This document shows, in pieces, positions 54,884 to 63,994 of a stretch of DNA of 64,000 nt. Location: NCBI RefSeq assembly GCF_022919575.1, contig NZ_CP095071.1:1364001-1428000 (forward strand), in the 5' to 3' direction. The translations under genes were made by a program, and so were the position numbers. A model generated the notes under the pieces. That model made no database searches. It was not told the origin of the DNA and saw only the letters and a list, made by a program, of their open reading frames with translations. Every line of letters starts with the position of its first letter. Position 1 is the first letter of the stretch. This DNA comes from Gracilibacillus salinarum (GTDB lineage Bacteria; Bacillota; Bacilli; Bacillales; Amphibacillaceae).

Positions 54884-54982
54884 CTACCACTTCCCTCCGC
54901 TAGTGTTAACCAGATCAGGTTCAAAGGGTCCGAATGATTCGTCTCAGCCAATTGGCTCCCCCAGTGCTCTTCGATATGAGAT
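54884..54982 (-). promoter_or_regulatory. TPP riboswitch (THI element)
   Basis: The minus strand reads GGGGGAGCC, GGCTGAGA, ACCCTTTGAACCTGATCTGG and TTAACACTAGCGGAGGGAAG in order, the conserved cores of the TPP aptamer. It senses thiamine pyrophosphate and controls the tenI-thiOSGF operon by termination at 54815. Confidence 0.97.
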
Positions 54983-54996
54983 TAATTTACAGGGTA

Positions 54997-55025
54997 ATAA
55001 TAACACATCGGTTAAAAATATCCAA
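54997..55025 (-). promoter_or_regulatory. Promoter of the thiamine operon
   Basis: On the minus strand TTGGAT (55025-55020) and TATTAT (55002-54997) are spaced by 17 bases, about 15 bases before the riboswitch. Confidence 0.55.
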
Positions 55026-55113
55026 CCATTTTATTTAATTCGATGTTTAATTATGATTCTCCGAGGGAAGATTTATACTAAGAAGATAATCAGCAGAAAG
55101 GATGTTTTAATTA

Positions 55114-55593
55114 ATGGCAAAAATACAAGAAATAAGATCAGAACTAAGATCAAAAGATCAGGATAAGCTAGAAAAGCTAATTGAAGGCTTAAATGTCGAC
55201 TTAGCGAACGAATATGCAGCTACGATCATGTATACGTATCACGCATCTGTCGTATCCGGTTTATATCGTTCACTGCTTAAACCATTCTTTGAAGATGAAA
55301 TAAATGATGAAATGGGACATGCTTTATATTTATCAAACAAAATTAAAACTCTAGGTGGTACTCCGACTACTACTCCTGCTAAAGTAGAACAGCATACGAA
55401 AGTAGAAGACATGCTGGAAGCTACCTTTAAGGCAGAGAAAGAAACGATCGAACGTTATGAAACAAGAAAACAACAAGCAGAAGAGCTTGGCTTAACGGAG
55501 CTCTCTATCCAATTGGACGATATGATTGCCGATGAGACAAAACATAAAGAAGAAACACAACGACTTTTGGCAGATACTAGCTTTTTTAAATAA
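55114..55593 (+). CDS. Ferritin-like diiron protein
   Basis: A 159-residue four-helix ferritin-like protein. The first ligand motif is NEYAATIMYTYH near residue 32 and the second is DEINDEMGHALYLSNKIKTLGG near 65-85, with ERYETRKQQAEELGL near 110 and DDMIADETKHKEETQRLL near 135-150 as the second half (ExxxxH/ExxH-type). It may store iron, act as a Dps-like protector or as a rubrerythrin relative without a rubredoxin domain. ATG 55114 follows AAAGGATG. A shadow frame precedes it. It is divergent from the thiamine riboswitch transcript. Confidence 0.85.
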   Translation: MAKIQEIRSELRSKDQDKLEKLIEGLNVDLANEYAATIMYTYHASVVSGLYRSLLKPFFEDEINDEMGHALYLSNKIKTLGGTPTTTPAKVEQHTKVEDMLEATFKAEKETIERYETRKQQAEELGLTELSIQLDDMIADETKHKEETQRLLADTSFFK

Positions 55594-55614
55594 CCCCCCC
55601 TATTTTATATAGAT

Positions 55615-55652
55615 AAACAGCTTTCCATCGTGGAAGCTGTTTTTTATTTTAT
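55615..55652 (+). terminator. Terminator of the ferritin-like gene
   Basis: AACAGCTTTCC-atcgt-GGAAGCTGTT is followed by TTTTATTTTA. Confidence 0.9.
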
Positions 55653-55694
55653 TAGCCATGAAAGAAAAAGTACAGTCACAGAATTAATCATATT

Positions 55695-55765
55695 AAACAT
55701 CAAGTTGAGTTCCTATAAAAAATTTAAATAGGACCGGGCGGATTTTGCCCGCTTTTTCTTATGAC
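55695..55765. repeat. Remnant of the dispersed element
   Basis: ATCAAGTTGAGTTCCTATAA is the reverse complement of the right end of copy C, and a few bases later TAGGACCGGGCGGATTTTGC is like the reverse complement of its left flank. So both ends survive without the inside; GGGC-ggatttt-GCCC is followed by a T run and may act as a terminator. Confidence 0.6.
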
Positions 55766-55837
55766 ACGAAACGGCTTATCAGTCAAGTCTAGCTATCTAT
55801 GATATAATGAAAAGAAATGTAATGCGGGGTGAACGTA

Positions 55838-57010
55838 ATGAGGGATATTTTATTTGCTGAAGTGGATCAATTATATGACGAGATGATCGAAATGAGAAGA
55901 TACTTGCACCAATATCCTGAACTTTCATTTCAAGAAGAGAAAACAGCGGCCTTTATCCAGGAACAATACAACATACTCGATATACCTTTTCAAAAAAATG
56001 TTGGAGGAAATGGTATTGTTGCCACGTTACAAGGTGCAGAGGCTGGCTTGACGGTCGCATTGCGTGCAGATTTCGATGCGCTCCCAATCCAAGATGAAAA
56101 AGAAACCAGTTATAAATCAAAAACAGACGGTGTCATGCATGCCTGTGGTCATGACGGGCATACCGCGACATTATTGGCAGTGGCTAAAATATTAAAGAAA
56201 TACCAGCATCGGCTCAAAGGCAAGGTCGTCTTTATTCATCAGCATGCTGAAGAACTTGCTCCAGGCGGTGCAAAACCGATGATTGATGCCGGGGCTTTGG
56301 ATGATGTAGATGTAATTTACGGAACCCACCTTTGGACGAGTACACCATACGGCATTGTCCAAACTTCACCCGATAACTTTATGGCAGCAGCCGACCGGTT
56401 TAAAGTAGAAATTCAAGGTGTTGGAGGCCACGGCGCCATTCCCCACCAGACAAAAGACCCGATTGTTGTCGGCTCTCAGCTCGTTACGAACCTGCAACAA
56501 ATTCTATCAAGACGAATCGACCCTCTTGAAACAGCTGTGCTATCGATCGGTTCGTTTCATGCAGGTAATGCATATAATGTCATTCCCTCCACCGCAACGA
56601 TTGAAGGAACGGTTCGTACATTTAAGCCTGACGTACAGCAATATATCGTTGAAGAAATGGAAAAGATCATCAAAGGTACCTGTTTTGGTTATGATGTCGA
56701 TTATCACTTCGACTACGCTTATGGCTACCCGCCTGTTGTCAATCATCCAGAGCACGCCGAAATGATTATTGCGCTTGCTAAAGACATACCAGATGTTACA
56801 ACAGCGGAAATGATTCAGCCAAGTATGACAGGGGAAGATTTCGCCTATTACTTAGAAAATAAACCCGGTGCGTTCTTTTTCACCGGTGCACAGATCGAAA
56901 ACGGCTTTGTCCCACACCACCACCCCTTATTTGATTTCGACGAACGGGCAATGAAAATCGCCGCGAAGACGCTAATTTCAGCTGTTTTGCATAGTAATAA
57001 ATCGCAATAG
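55838..57010 (+). CDS. yhaA: M20 family amidohydrolase (YhaA-like)
   Basis: A 390-residue M20D metal-dependent amidohydrolase of the hippurate/indole-acetyl amino acid hydrolase type. YLHQYPELSFQEEKTAAFI is near residue 20, the metal motif ACGHDGHTATLLAVA near 100 and HQHAEELAPGGAKPMIDAGAL near 132. The dimerisation domain VQGVGGHGAIPHQTKDPI is near 190 and PSMTGEDFAYYLENKPGAFFF near 330. It hydrolyses an N-acyl amino acid or peptide; the substrate is unknown. ATG 55838 follows CGGGGTG. In B. subtilis yhaA also lies close to ecsBA. Confidence 0.93.
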   Translation: MRDILFAEVDQLYDEMIEMRRYLHQYPELSFQEEKTAAFIQEQYNILDIPFQKNVGGNGIVATLQGAEAGLTVALRADFDALPIQDEKETSYKSKTDGVMHACGHDGHTATLLAVAKILKKYQHRLKGKVVFIHQHAEELAPGGAKPMIDAGALDDVDVIYGTHLWTSTPYGIVQTSPDNFMAAADRFKVEIQGVGGHGAIPHQTKDPIVVGSQLVTNLQQILSRRIDPLETAVLSIGSFHAGNAYNVIPSTATIEGTVRTFKPDVQQYIVEEMEKIIKGTCFGYDVDYHFDYAYGYPPVVNHPEHAEMIIALAKDIPDVTTAEMIQPSMTGEDFAYYLENKPGAFFFTGAQIENGFVPHHHPLFDFDERAMKIAAKTLISAVLHSNKSQ

Positions 57011-57019
57011 AATGAACAT

Positions 57020-57064
57020 CAAAACCGAACAGAATGTAATTGTATATTCTGTTCGGTTTTGTTT
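57020..57064. terminator. Bidirectional terminator
   Basis: AAAACCGAACAGAAT and ATTCTGTTCGGTTTT are perfect reverse complements with a short loop, between the converging yhaA-like and GNAT genes. Confidence 0.9.
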
Positions 57065-57099
57065 GCATAAACCACTAGTATTCGTTCCATATATAAAAA

Positions 57100-58097
<998 letters not shown>

Positions 58098-58119
58098 GAT
58101 AAACTCCTCATCCTATTTT

Positions 58120-58180
58120 TATTGCAAATACAACAAAACACTCTTTTATCTTACAGCATTTATGTTGCATTTACAACATA
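58120..58180. promoter_or_regulatory. Two MarR operator candidates
   Basis: TATGTTG-catttA-CAACATA (58161-58180) is a perfect palindrome, and TATTGCAAATACAACA (58120-58135) repeats it with changes. Both fit TGTTGTAWWTGCAAYA on the minus strand, one 23 and one 64 bases before the MarR start. Confidence 0.6.
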
Positions 58181-58282
58181 GACATACATCCATATGACTA
58201 GTATTTACAGGATTAAGACATTATTTGATGACATGTGCTGAGACATCTTGTGGGAGCCTATGTGCCGGCCAGCCTTATGGTA

Positions 58283-58385
58283 GAGACTATTTAAGGAGAC
58301 AAAACCAGCCGTGAACACCATCATTTGTCTTCTTTCTTCCTTACCGATACAAATCTCGTTGCACCGCTTTCTACTTTTTTTCTTA
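58283..58385 (-). repeat. Single unit related to tandem array 1
   Basis: The minus strand reads GAAAGCGGTGCAACGAGATT then GAAAGAAGACAAATGATGGT, the same as the last unit of array 1 at 42030-42090. The ends GGAGACAAAA and TTTGTCTTC (58293-58340) form an inverted repeat around a loop, a hairpin present at both places. Confidence 0.75.
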
Positions 58386-58507
58386 TCTTGCTAATGAGAG
58401 TAATTACTCGCCCCTTCTATTAACGATTGCCGCAGTCTTTCTTATACTGGTACATTTAAACTTTTCACTACATCGTTCTTCTATATCACTACTATTTTTC
58501 AACTATA

Positions 58508-58612
58508 TTAACAAAGGCGCAAGCGCCCGTTTAGAGACGTAGCGAGTGGAGCGAATCAACTGAGATAAAGGAATCACGGTGAGCTTTGCGAATCGATGAT
58601 GACTGAACATCA
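58508..58612. repeat. GC-rich dispersed bacillar repeat
   Basis: GGCGCAAGCGCCCGTTTAGA then ACGTAGCGAGTGGAGCGAAT, CTGAGATAAAGGAATCACGG and TGAGCTTTGCGAATCGATGA match a repeat found in many Bacillaceae genomes, as I remember it. It carries the palindrome GGCGC-aa-GCGCC at 58514. No gene is present. Confidence 0.55.
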
Positions 58613-58649
58613 TATAGCCCAAAATTTATACTTTCTTGACTTTTAAGAA

Positions 58650-59292
58650 AAACGGGCACAAACCATCCGGTCCTAATTGACTTAATCAATAAACAACTTC
58701 CTATAATATGGATTATGTAAACTGAAACTTTCTTACATGGAGTTAATTATGATAGTTTTCATCTGCTTAGCAAAGCTCCGGAAATAGGCTCCGCGTCCTG
58801 TGGGCAAGGCTTCAGCTAATTTATGAAAGAAAATTCTTTTCTTTCATAAATGGATCTTCAGCTCGCGCTGATTCCACGGGAGTCTCCGCCTATTTCCTAC
58901 GCTTATGGGAAGTACTACAACGATTGGAACAGCTAGAAGCAGTGGTGCTTAGCAATGCATTTCATCAATTATGGTGTAAATCTTGCAGATAGTGCTTCAT
59001 ATCCTAGCTGTCGCATAAATTGTGGAGCTATACATCAGCGGAGGCCAACCACGGAGACTCCCGCGGGATTGTGCAGGTGCTGGAGATCCACTTTGTGAAG
59101 CGTTCTTCTTCACAAAGTTAGCTCCAGCCGTGCCCCGCAGGACGCGGAGTGGTTGGACGGAGCGGTATCATACCACACATAATTTTTCAAAATGACCACT
59201 AAGCTGTTAGTTGACATAATCCATATTATAGGAACTCAACTTCAAACTCTATATGATTACTGCTGTGACTGCACTTTTATACTTTCTTGACT
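58650..59292. repeat. Dispersed terminal-repeat element, copy C (full length)
   Basis: Terminal repeats CTATAATATGGATTATGTAA (58701) and GTTGACATAATCCATATTAT (59210) bound an interior nearly identical to copy B over most of 400 bases. The left GC-rich module is replaced by TTTATGAAAGAAAA-ttc-TTTTCTTTCATAAA at about 58818, a short palindrome, so the module has been swapped or lost. The flanks match copy B on both sides. Confidence 0.85.
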
Positions 59293-59338
59293 GAAAAAAA
59301 GGTAAAAACAATCCTTCTAGAATTGTTTTTACCTTTGA
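59293..59338 (-). terminator. ecsB terminator
   Basis: On the minus strand AAAGGTAAAAACAAT pairs with ATTGTTTTTACCTTT, followed by TTTTTC, just after the ecsB stop. Confidence 0.9.
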
Positions 59339-59359
59339 TTTAACTAATCCATCAATCCA

Positions 59360-60571
59360 TTACTGTGCCATTTTTTTATCCAAATAAGAAGGGATGAACA
59401 TTTGGACAAACAGCATACTTGCCACTACCATCAAAATTGCCATCAACCAGTTACCGATCAGTAGCAGTAACACGGTAAATATCAAAGCCAGTACCATAAT
59501 AAGCTGTTGGAGCCATTTTACAAATGACTGTTTTCTGAGCTCTTGGCCAATTGGATAAAGGTCTAACCAGACGATCGTTACATGATGCTTCCACAACGGC
59601 AATAACTGCAGGAAAACCATGTAAATGAAGAGAATTGCAAAAATCAGCTTCAACCATTGATTAGGTACGAAATAGATCAGCAGTCCTCCAATGACCAATA
59701 AGCGAAGATAGATACCGAAATATTCTCCACTTCGGACTGTTGTCAAACGATATAAGTACGTATATGCCTTTTGTTGCTGAAAAGGAACTGCACTAGTCAG
59801 CATTCTTGCCAGCCAATGACGTTTCTTGACCTGCGTTTCCATATGCGGTACATCTGTGAACATGTTAGCTAAACGGTAAAAGGAACGCATTCGCAAATAA
59901 TCATTTTCTATTAACAAGTCCCAATTTAATGCTTTTTGTTTCTGGGCAAATTGAAAATTGGTTACAAACAAGCCAATTAATAATGCCGTCACAATCGCAA
60001 GAAACAGCATTTCCTGCAACAAAAAGAAATAAATTACAGAGACTATTAACGCATATCGGACGATTTTATCCATCCTGCGCGTGCCACCGTCTCTGACCCT
60101 GAGCATCCACCAATTGGCTGTCAGACTCCACACTTTTATAATCAAGAGTACAAGCAAGATAAAACCGTATGGTACCCCTCCCGCGAAGGCTGTGCTATAC
60201 AATGGCGCAAGAGCCGCAGCAGTCAAAATAAGCACATACAGCTGTGTGACAAAGCTGTACACTAATGTCCGCGTGAAATAGCCGGTCAGCACATGTTCAG
60301 CGGGAAGCAAAAATACCATATCTGCTTTCTTTAACATCGTCTGAATCGGACTATGAAATGTTGCCAACCCTAACACTAGCGCAATCACCAAACCAGACGG
60401 AAACTGATCAGGTATATTTTCTAAAAATTTTTGATAATAAACAGACATGGCAGAAATAATAAACACCATGGCAATTACAATATGACCTGTTAAAATATAG
60501 CGTAAATATCGACTTAATTCTTTGATATGGGCAGTGAGTCGGTCAACAAATAATTTCTTTCCGTCAAGCAT
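59360..60571 (-). CDS. ecsB: EcsB, membrane part of the Ecs ABC transporter
   Basis: A 403-residue protein with about eight helices forming the membrane part of the Ecs exporter. FVDRLTAHIKELSRYLRYIL starts it, LVIALVLGLATFHSPIQTMLKKADMVFLLPAE is near residue 65-95, and RSGEYFGIYLRLLVIGG is near 280. In bacilli loss of Ecs reduces secretion and competence; it may pump peptides. It overlaps ecsA by eight bases. EcsC is not seen. Confidence 0.93.
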   Translation of the reverse strand: MLDGKKLFVDRLTAHIKELSRYLRYILTGHIVIAMVFIISAMSVYYQKFLENIPDQFPSGLVIALVLGLATFHSPIQTMLKKADMVFLLPAEHVLTGYFTRTLVYSFVTQLYVLILTAAALAPLYSTAFAGGVPYGFILLVLLIIKVWSLTANWWMLRVRDGGTRRMDKIVRYALIVSVIYFFLLQEMLFLAIVTALLIGLFVTNFQFAQKQKALNWDLLIENDYLRMRSFYRLANMFTDVPHMETQVKKRHWLARMLTSAVPFQQQKAYTYLYRLTTVRSGEYFGIYLRLLVIGGLLIYFVPNQWLKLIFAILFIYMVFLQLLPLWKHHVTIVWLDLYPIGQELRKQSFVKWLQQLIMVLALIFTVLLLLIGNWLMAILMVVASMLFVQMFIPSYLDKKMAQ

Positions 60572-61310
60572 GCTGATCGGCTTCCTTCGTTAATTGTACA
60601 TACAAGTCGTCTAATGTGGCTTCAGGCTGTTGAAAAGCTTTCCGTAATTCTGCCAGTGTACCTTTTGCCCGAATCTCACCGTCATGAAGGATAACGAAGC
60701 GATCACAATACCTTTCGGCCGTCGCTAAAATATGGGTAGACATTAATACCCCTGCCCCGCTGTCCTTCATTTCGTTCATAAGCTGTAAATAGGATTGGAT
60801 TCCAAGTGGATCTAAACCTACAAATGGCTCGTCAACAATATATAAATCCGGTTCTACCAGAAAAGCACACATAATCATAACCTTCTGTCGCATCCCTTTT
60901 GAGAAGTGGATCGGAAATAATTTTAATTTTTTTTCTAAGCGAAACTCTTTTAACAGTGGCTGAACTCTCGCCTGATAGACATCTTCCGGTAGCTGGTATG
61001 CCATAGCTGTCAGTCGAAGATGCTCTTCTAACGTTAATTCATCGTACAGAACAGGCATTTCCGGAATATAGGAAAAGTGCTGACGATATTGTTCAGGTGC
61101 TTCCTGAAATGTTTTACCATTGATCGAGACGGTCCCTTTTTTTGCTTGCATTAAACCTATTATGTGTTTAATTGTCGTACTTTTACCAGCTCCGTTAAGA
61201 CCAATTAGTCCGACGATTTCGTTTGGCTTCACATCAAATGAAATGCCATGAAGGACATTTTTATGCGTATATCCACCTTCTAAATTGTTTATATGTAGTA
61301 ATGGCTCCAT
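60564..61310 (-). CDS. ecsA: EcsA, ATPase of the Ecs ABC transporter
   Basis: A 248-residue ABC ATPase. Walker A is GLNGAGKST near residue 38, the signature is HFSKGMRQKVMI near 138 (SKGMR in place of LSGGQ), Walker B is LYIVDEPFVGLDPLG near 157, and the H-loop STHIL near 190. All parts needed for ATP hydrolysis are present. It is first of ecsA-ecsB. Its role in bacilli is in secretion, competence and regulated membrane proteolysis. Confidence 0.95.
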   Translation of the reverse strand: MEPLLHINNLEGGYTHKNVLHGISFDVKPNEIVGLIGLNGAGKSTTIKHIIGLMQAKKGTVSINGKTFQEAPEQYRQHFSYIPEMPVLYDELTLEEHLRLTAMAYQLPEDVYQARVQPLLKEFRLEKKLKLFPIHFSKGMRQKVMIMCAFLVEPDLYIVDEPFVGLDPLGIQSYLQLMNEMKDSGAGVLMSTHILATAERYCDRFVILHDGEIRAKGTLAELRKAFQQPEATLDDLYVQLTKEADQHA

Positions 61311-61582
61311 TCACCAACGTCCCTTCTCTTAGTCACTATTACTATTTTACCTCATTATAGTAGATGTTCAAAAAGTCACCAAATGATAAGCAGTGATTCT
61401 CTTCTTATGCTTGCAGGTACATAGTAAAAATACTATTTCTACTATCTAGCATATTATTCGAGGGCTGTAATTATGTAATCTATTAAGAAAAAGAGTTTAT
61501 ATCGTAGATTTTCACTGTTACCGTTTTAAAGTAAACTGAAAATAATGTATAATAAAAATAAATACATATAAGGGAGCGATAC

Positions 61583-62011
61583 ATGATGCCAACACATGAC
61601 GATTGTATCTTTTGTAAGATCATCGCTGGCGACATTCCTTCTGCAAAAGTATATGAAGATGAAGATGTCTATGCTTTTCTGGATATTGGTCAAGTAACAA
61701 AAGGCCATACGCTTGTGATAGCAAAAGAACATACGAAAAACATTTATGAAACAGATGAAGCAGTCGCTTCTGCATTATTTGCACGTGTACCCAAAATTGC
61801 AAATGCCATAAAAGAAACATTTGAACCAGCAGGCATTAATATACTAAATAATAACGGAGAAGCAGCTGGTCAGTCCGTATTTCACCTTCATCTACACCTT
61901 ATCCCTCGTTATGATGAGACGGATGGTTTCCAGCCAACCTGGAATACCCATGAAGGGCAATATGATTTAGCAGACGTGGCGTCAAAAATCTCCGTTAACG
62001 TGCAAAAATAA
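61583..62011 (+). CDS. hit: HIT family protein Hit
   Basis: A 142-residue HIT-family nucleotide hydrolase or transferase. The start CIFCKIIAGDIPSAKVYEDE is typical, and the triad motif QSVFHLHLHLIPRY is near residue 95. The product usually cleaves adenosine phosphoramidates or dinucleotides. GGGAG lies six bases before ATG 61583. An extended -10 TGTATAAT (61542-61549) lies upstream. It is divergent from ecsA, as in B. subtilis. Confidence 0.95.
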   Translation: MMPTHDDCIFCKIIAGDIPSAKVYEDEDVYAFLDIGQVTKGHTLVIAKEHTKNIYETDEAVASALFARVPKIANAIKETFEPAGINILNNNGEAAGQSVFHLHLHLIPRYDETDGFQPTWNTHEGQYDLADVASKISVNVQK

Positions 62012-62064
62012 GGTTTGATAATGAACAAAAAAGAGAATGATATATAATGAAAGGAGTGTTCGGT

Positions 62065-62433
62065 ATGATTAACAGTAAGTCCTTACTTATTGGGATTTTG
62101 GCCGGAGGAATCGTAAGTGCGGCTGCTACACTTTTCACGACACCAAAGGCTGGTAGAGAACTGAGAACAGATGTCAAGCTTAAAAGTGACAACGCAGTAC
62201 GCTATGTAAACCAATTACGAACAGATGGCGTAGATCTAAAAGAACAGATCACCAAAACATCAAAAGAAGGTGCTGCTCTCATAAAAGACCTTTCTGCTGA
62301 TGTGAAAGAATCCATCGAATCATGGAAAAAAACCGTTGAACCGCACCAAAAAAATATTCAGAAGTACTTAACCCAGATTGAAGAAAGCTTAAAAGAATTA
62401 GAAGAAAAAACCAATACACAATCTGAGCAATAA
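62065..62433 (+). CDS. yhaH: YtxH-domain protein YhaH
   Basis: A 122-residue protein with an N-terminal helix LLIGILAGGIVSAAATLFTT, the YtxH domain, then TPKAGRELRTDVK and a long coiled-coil-like C-terminus (KNIQKYLTQIEESLKELEEK). YhaH in bacilli is linked to stress and sporulation. ATG 62065 is preferred as AAAGGAG lies eight bases upstream; an earlier in-frame start at 62047 has no site. It follows hit as in B. subtilis. Confidence 0.85.
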   Translation: MINSKSLLIGILAGGIVSAAATLFTTPKAGRELRTDVKLKSDNAVRYVNQLRTDGVDLKEQITKTSKEGAALIKDLSADVKESIESWKKTVEPHQKNIQKYLTQIEESLKELEEKTNTQSEQ

Positions 62434-62455
62434 GCCCAAATTGTATAAAAATCCA

Positions 62456-62507
62456 AACGCACCGCAATGGTTAACAATATGTTACTATTGCAGGTGCTTT
62501 TTTTAAG
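62456..62507 (+). terminator. yhaH terminator
   Basis: GCACC-GCAAT pairs with ATTGCAGGTGC, leaving a two-base bulge, followed by TTTTTTT. Confidence 0.75.
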
Positions 62508-62598
62508 CAATAATTTGCAGTTAAACGGCGCAAATCAGAATAAAAATCGCTTACATGAGGCTACAGAAAATTATTTAAAAAAATTTACAAAAAAACTA

Positions 62599-62627
62599 TT
62601 GATTTTTCCTCTAAATCATACTATATT
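62599..62627 (+). promoter_or_regulatory. Promoter of the DUF3267-type gene
   Basis: TTGATT (62599) and TATATT (62622) are spaced by 17 bases, about 50 bases before the start codon. Confidence 0.5.
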
Positions 62628-62676
62628 CATGTAGTGTTATTTAACAAATGATTTCGGTATTAAAGGGGTGATCCTC

Positions 62677-63216
62677 ATGAATTGTTGGGATTCAATTAAC
62701 GTGACAAAGCAACTTGGTTTTTATCGCAGTATTATATTATCCTTTTTATTCGGCTTATTATCTTTTATTTTTCTATATCTACCTTTCAATTTAATTCATA
62801 AGGGCGCCGTTGTAGAGGATCACGGAATGATTCCACTTTTGATAGGATTAGCGATATTACCTTTACTGCACAAGATGTTACGTGTTGTACCATTACTATT
62901 GATAAACAAACAATTAAAGCTAATTTGGACATTAGAAAAAGGAATATTTCCTAACTTTCGCGTATGCAATAATACGAAAACAAACAAACCAACTTTGTTT
63001 GTTGCGCTATTGACACCAACGATTGTCATTACGCTCCCTTGTATTATTTACAGCTATTTCGCACCGTCTCATTACCCTTATTTCCTGTTATTCGGTGCTA
63101 TTAACTTAAGCTTATCCTATATTGATTTTCTATTTATCCGTCACTTATGGAGAGCTCCAAGAAAATGTGTCATTTCTAATGATGACACAGGCTATGATAT
63201 ACTAATCCAACGATAG
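62677..63216 (+). CDS. DUF3267-like membrane protein (YhaJ-like)
   Basis: A 179-residue protein with helices near residues 18-40, 52-67 and two in 103-145. LTPTIVITLPCIIYSYFAPS and the ending SLSYIDFLFIRHLWRAP follow the DUF3267 pattern, remembered as an integral-membrane metalloprotease-like family without function. B. subtilis has such a gene (yhaJ) not far from hit. A GGGGTG ribosome site lies six bases before ATG 62677. Confidence 0.6.
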   Translation: MNCWDSINVTKQLGFYRSIILSFLFGLLSFIFLYLPFNLIHKGAVVEDHGMIPLLIGLAILPLLHKMLRVVPLLLINKQLKLIWTLEKGIFPNFRVCNNTKTNKPTLFVALLTPTIVITLPCIIYSYFAPSHYPYFLLFGAINLSLSYIDFLFIRHLWRAPRKCVISNDDTGYDILIQR

Positions 63217-63241
63217 ACCAGTATAATGCTGGTCTATTTTT
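63211..63241 (+). terminator. Terminator after the DUF3267-type gene
   Basis: ATAGACCAG-tataatg-CTGGTCTAT is followed by TTTTTT. Confidence 0.9.
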
Positions 63242-63302
63242 TGAGTGAAGAAAAGTAAATACGTACAGTTGTGGAAGTAAAGATCCAGAAAATGAAGATG
63301 GG

Positions 63303-63474
63303 TATGGATTATGTAAACAAAGCTTTACTAGCCAAGCATCCATATTGAGATATCTAATGTGCTAGAATACCTCTCCGTCCAACCACTCCTATTTCCGGAG
63401 CTTGCTAAGCAGATAAAATATTTCAAAAAGATCATTCAGCAATACAGCCTTTGTTTACATAATCCATATTATAG
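63303..63474. repeat. Dispersed terminal-repeat element, copy D (short)
   Basis: A 172-bp copy bounded by TATGGATTATGTAAACAAAG (63304) and CTTTGTTTACATAATCCATA (63451), perfect reverse complements of 20 bases. The inside keeps only one module, TCCGTCCAACCACTCCTATT then TCCGGAGCTTGCTAAGCAG. It looks like the compact non-coding end form (MITE-like). It lies between a terminator and a small membrane gene. Confidence 0.8.
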
Positions 63475-63699
63475 TTAGTTGTACATTATATTGTTAGTTA
63501 GGAACGGGTGACTTTTCCGTTTTTTGTTATGATGACTGGTACGCTCCGTATTCTTTTTACTAATTTGCGGTTCTTTTTTCAGGTTCATTTAATTATTTAG
63601 GCTAATTTATACTTTCGATACAAGGAATCATGTGCAATGACTGTTCAAATCTTCAATTTTTTGTTAAAGTATTTAAAGGGAATGAAGGAGGTCATCGTA

Positions 63700-63879
63700 A
63701 TGCTTTACGTTTTTGTTATATTTGCATTTTTTGTGCTGTTTATCTTTAACACACTTACTATGCGTCTTTGTTTACAAACAGAAATGTCACAGGAAAAACA
63801 GCCAAATGTTTTCCGTACTATCAATGTTTTAATTACGATTTTACTTATTTCTTCATATGTTGAAGTCATTTATACGTAA
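63700..63879 (+). CDS. Small two-helix membrane protein
   Basis: A 59-residue protein, MLYVFVIFAFFVLFIFNTL then TINVLITILLISSYVEVIYT, with two helices. ATG 63700 is chosen because AAGGAGG lies eight bases upstream, which rules out the longer frame. No family recognised. Confidence 0.6.
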   Translation: MLYVFVIFAFFVLFIFNTLTMRLCLQTEMSQEKQPNVFRTINVLITILLISSYVEVIYT

Positions 63880-63994
63880 AATAAGTAAAATCTATGTAAT
63901 AAGCATATTTGAGGTTTATTTTAAAAGAAAGTATGTTATATTATTGCAAGGGAAACAAAATAGTAATAGCAAATCAATTAGGAGTGTTTGTCAA

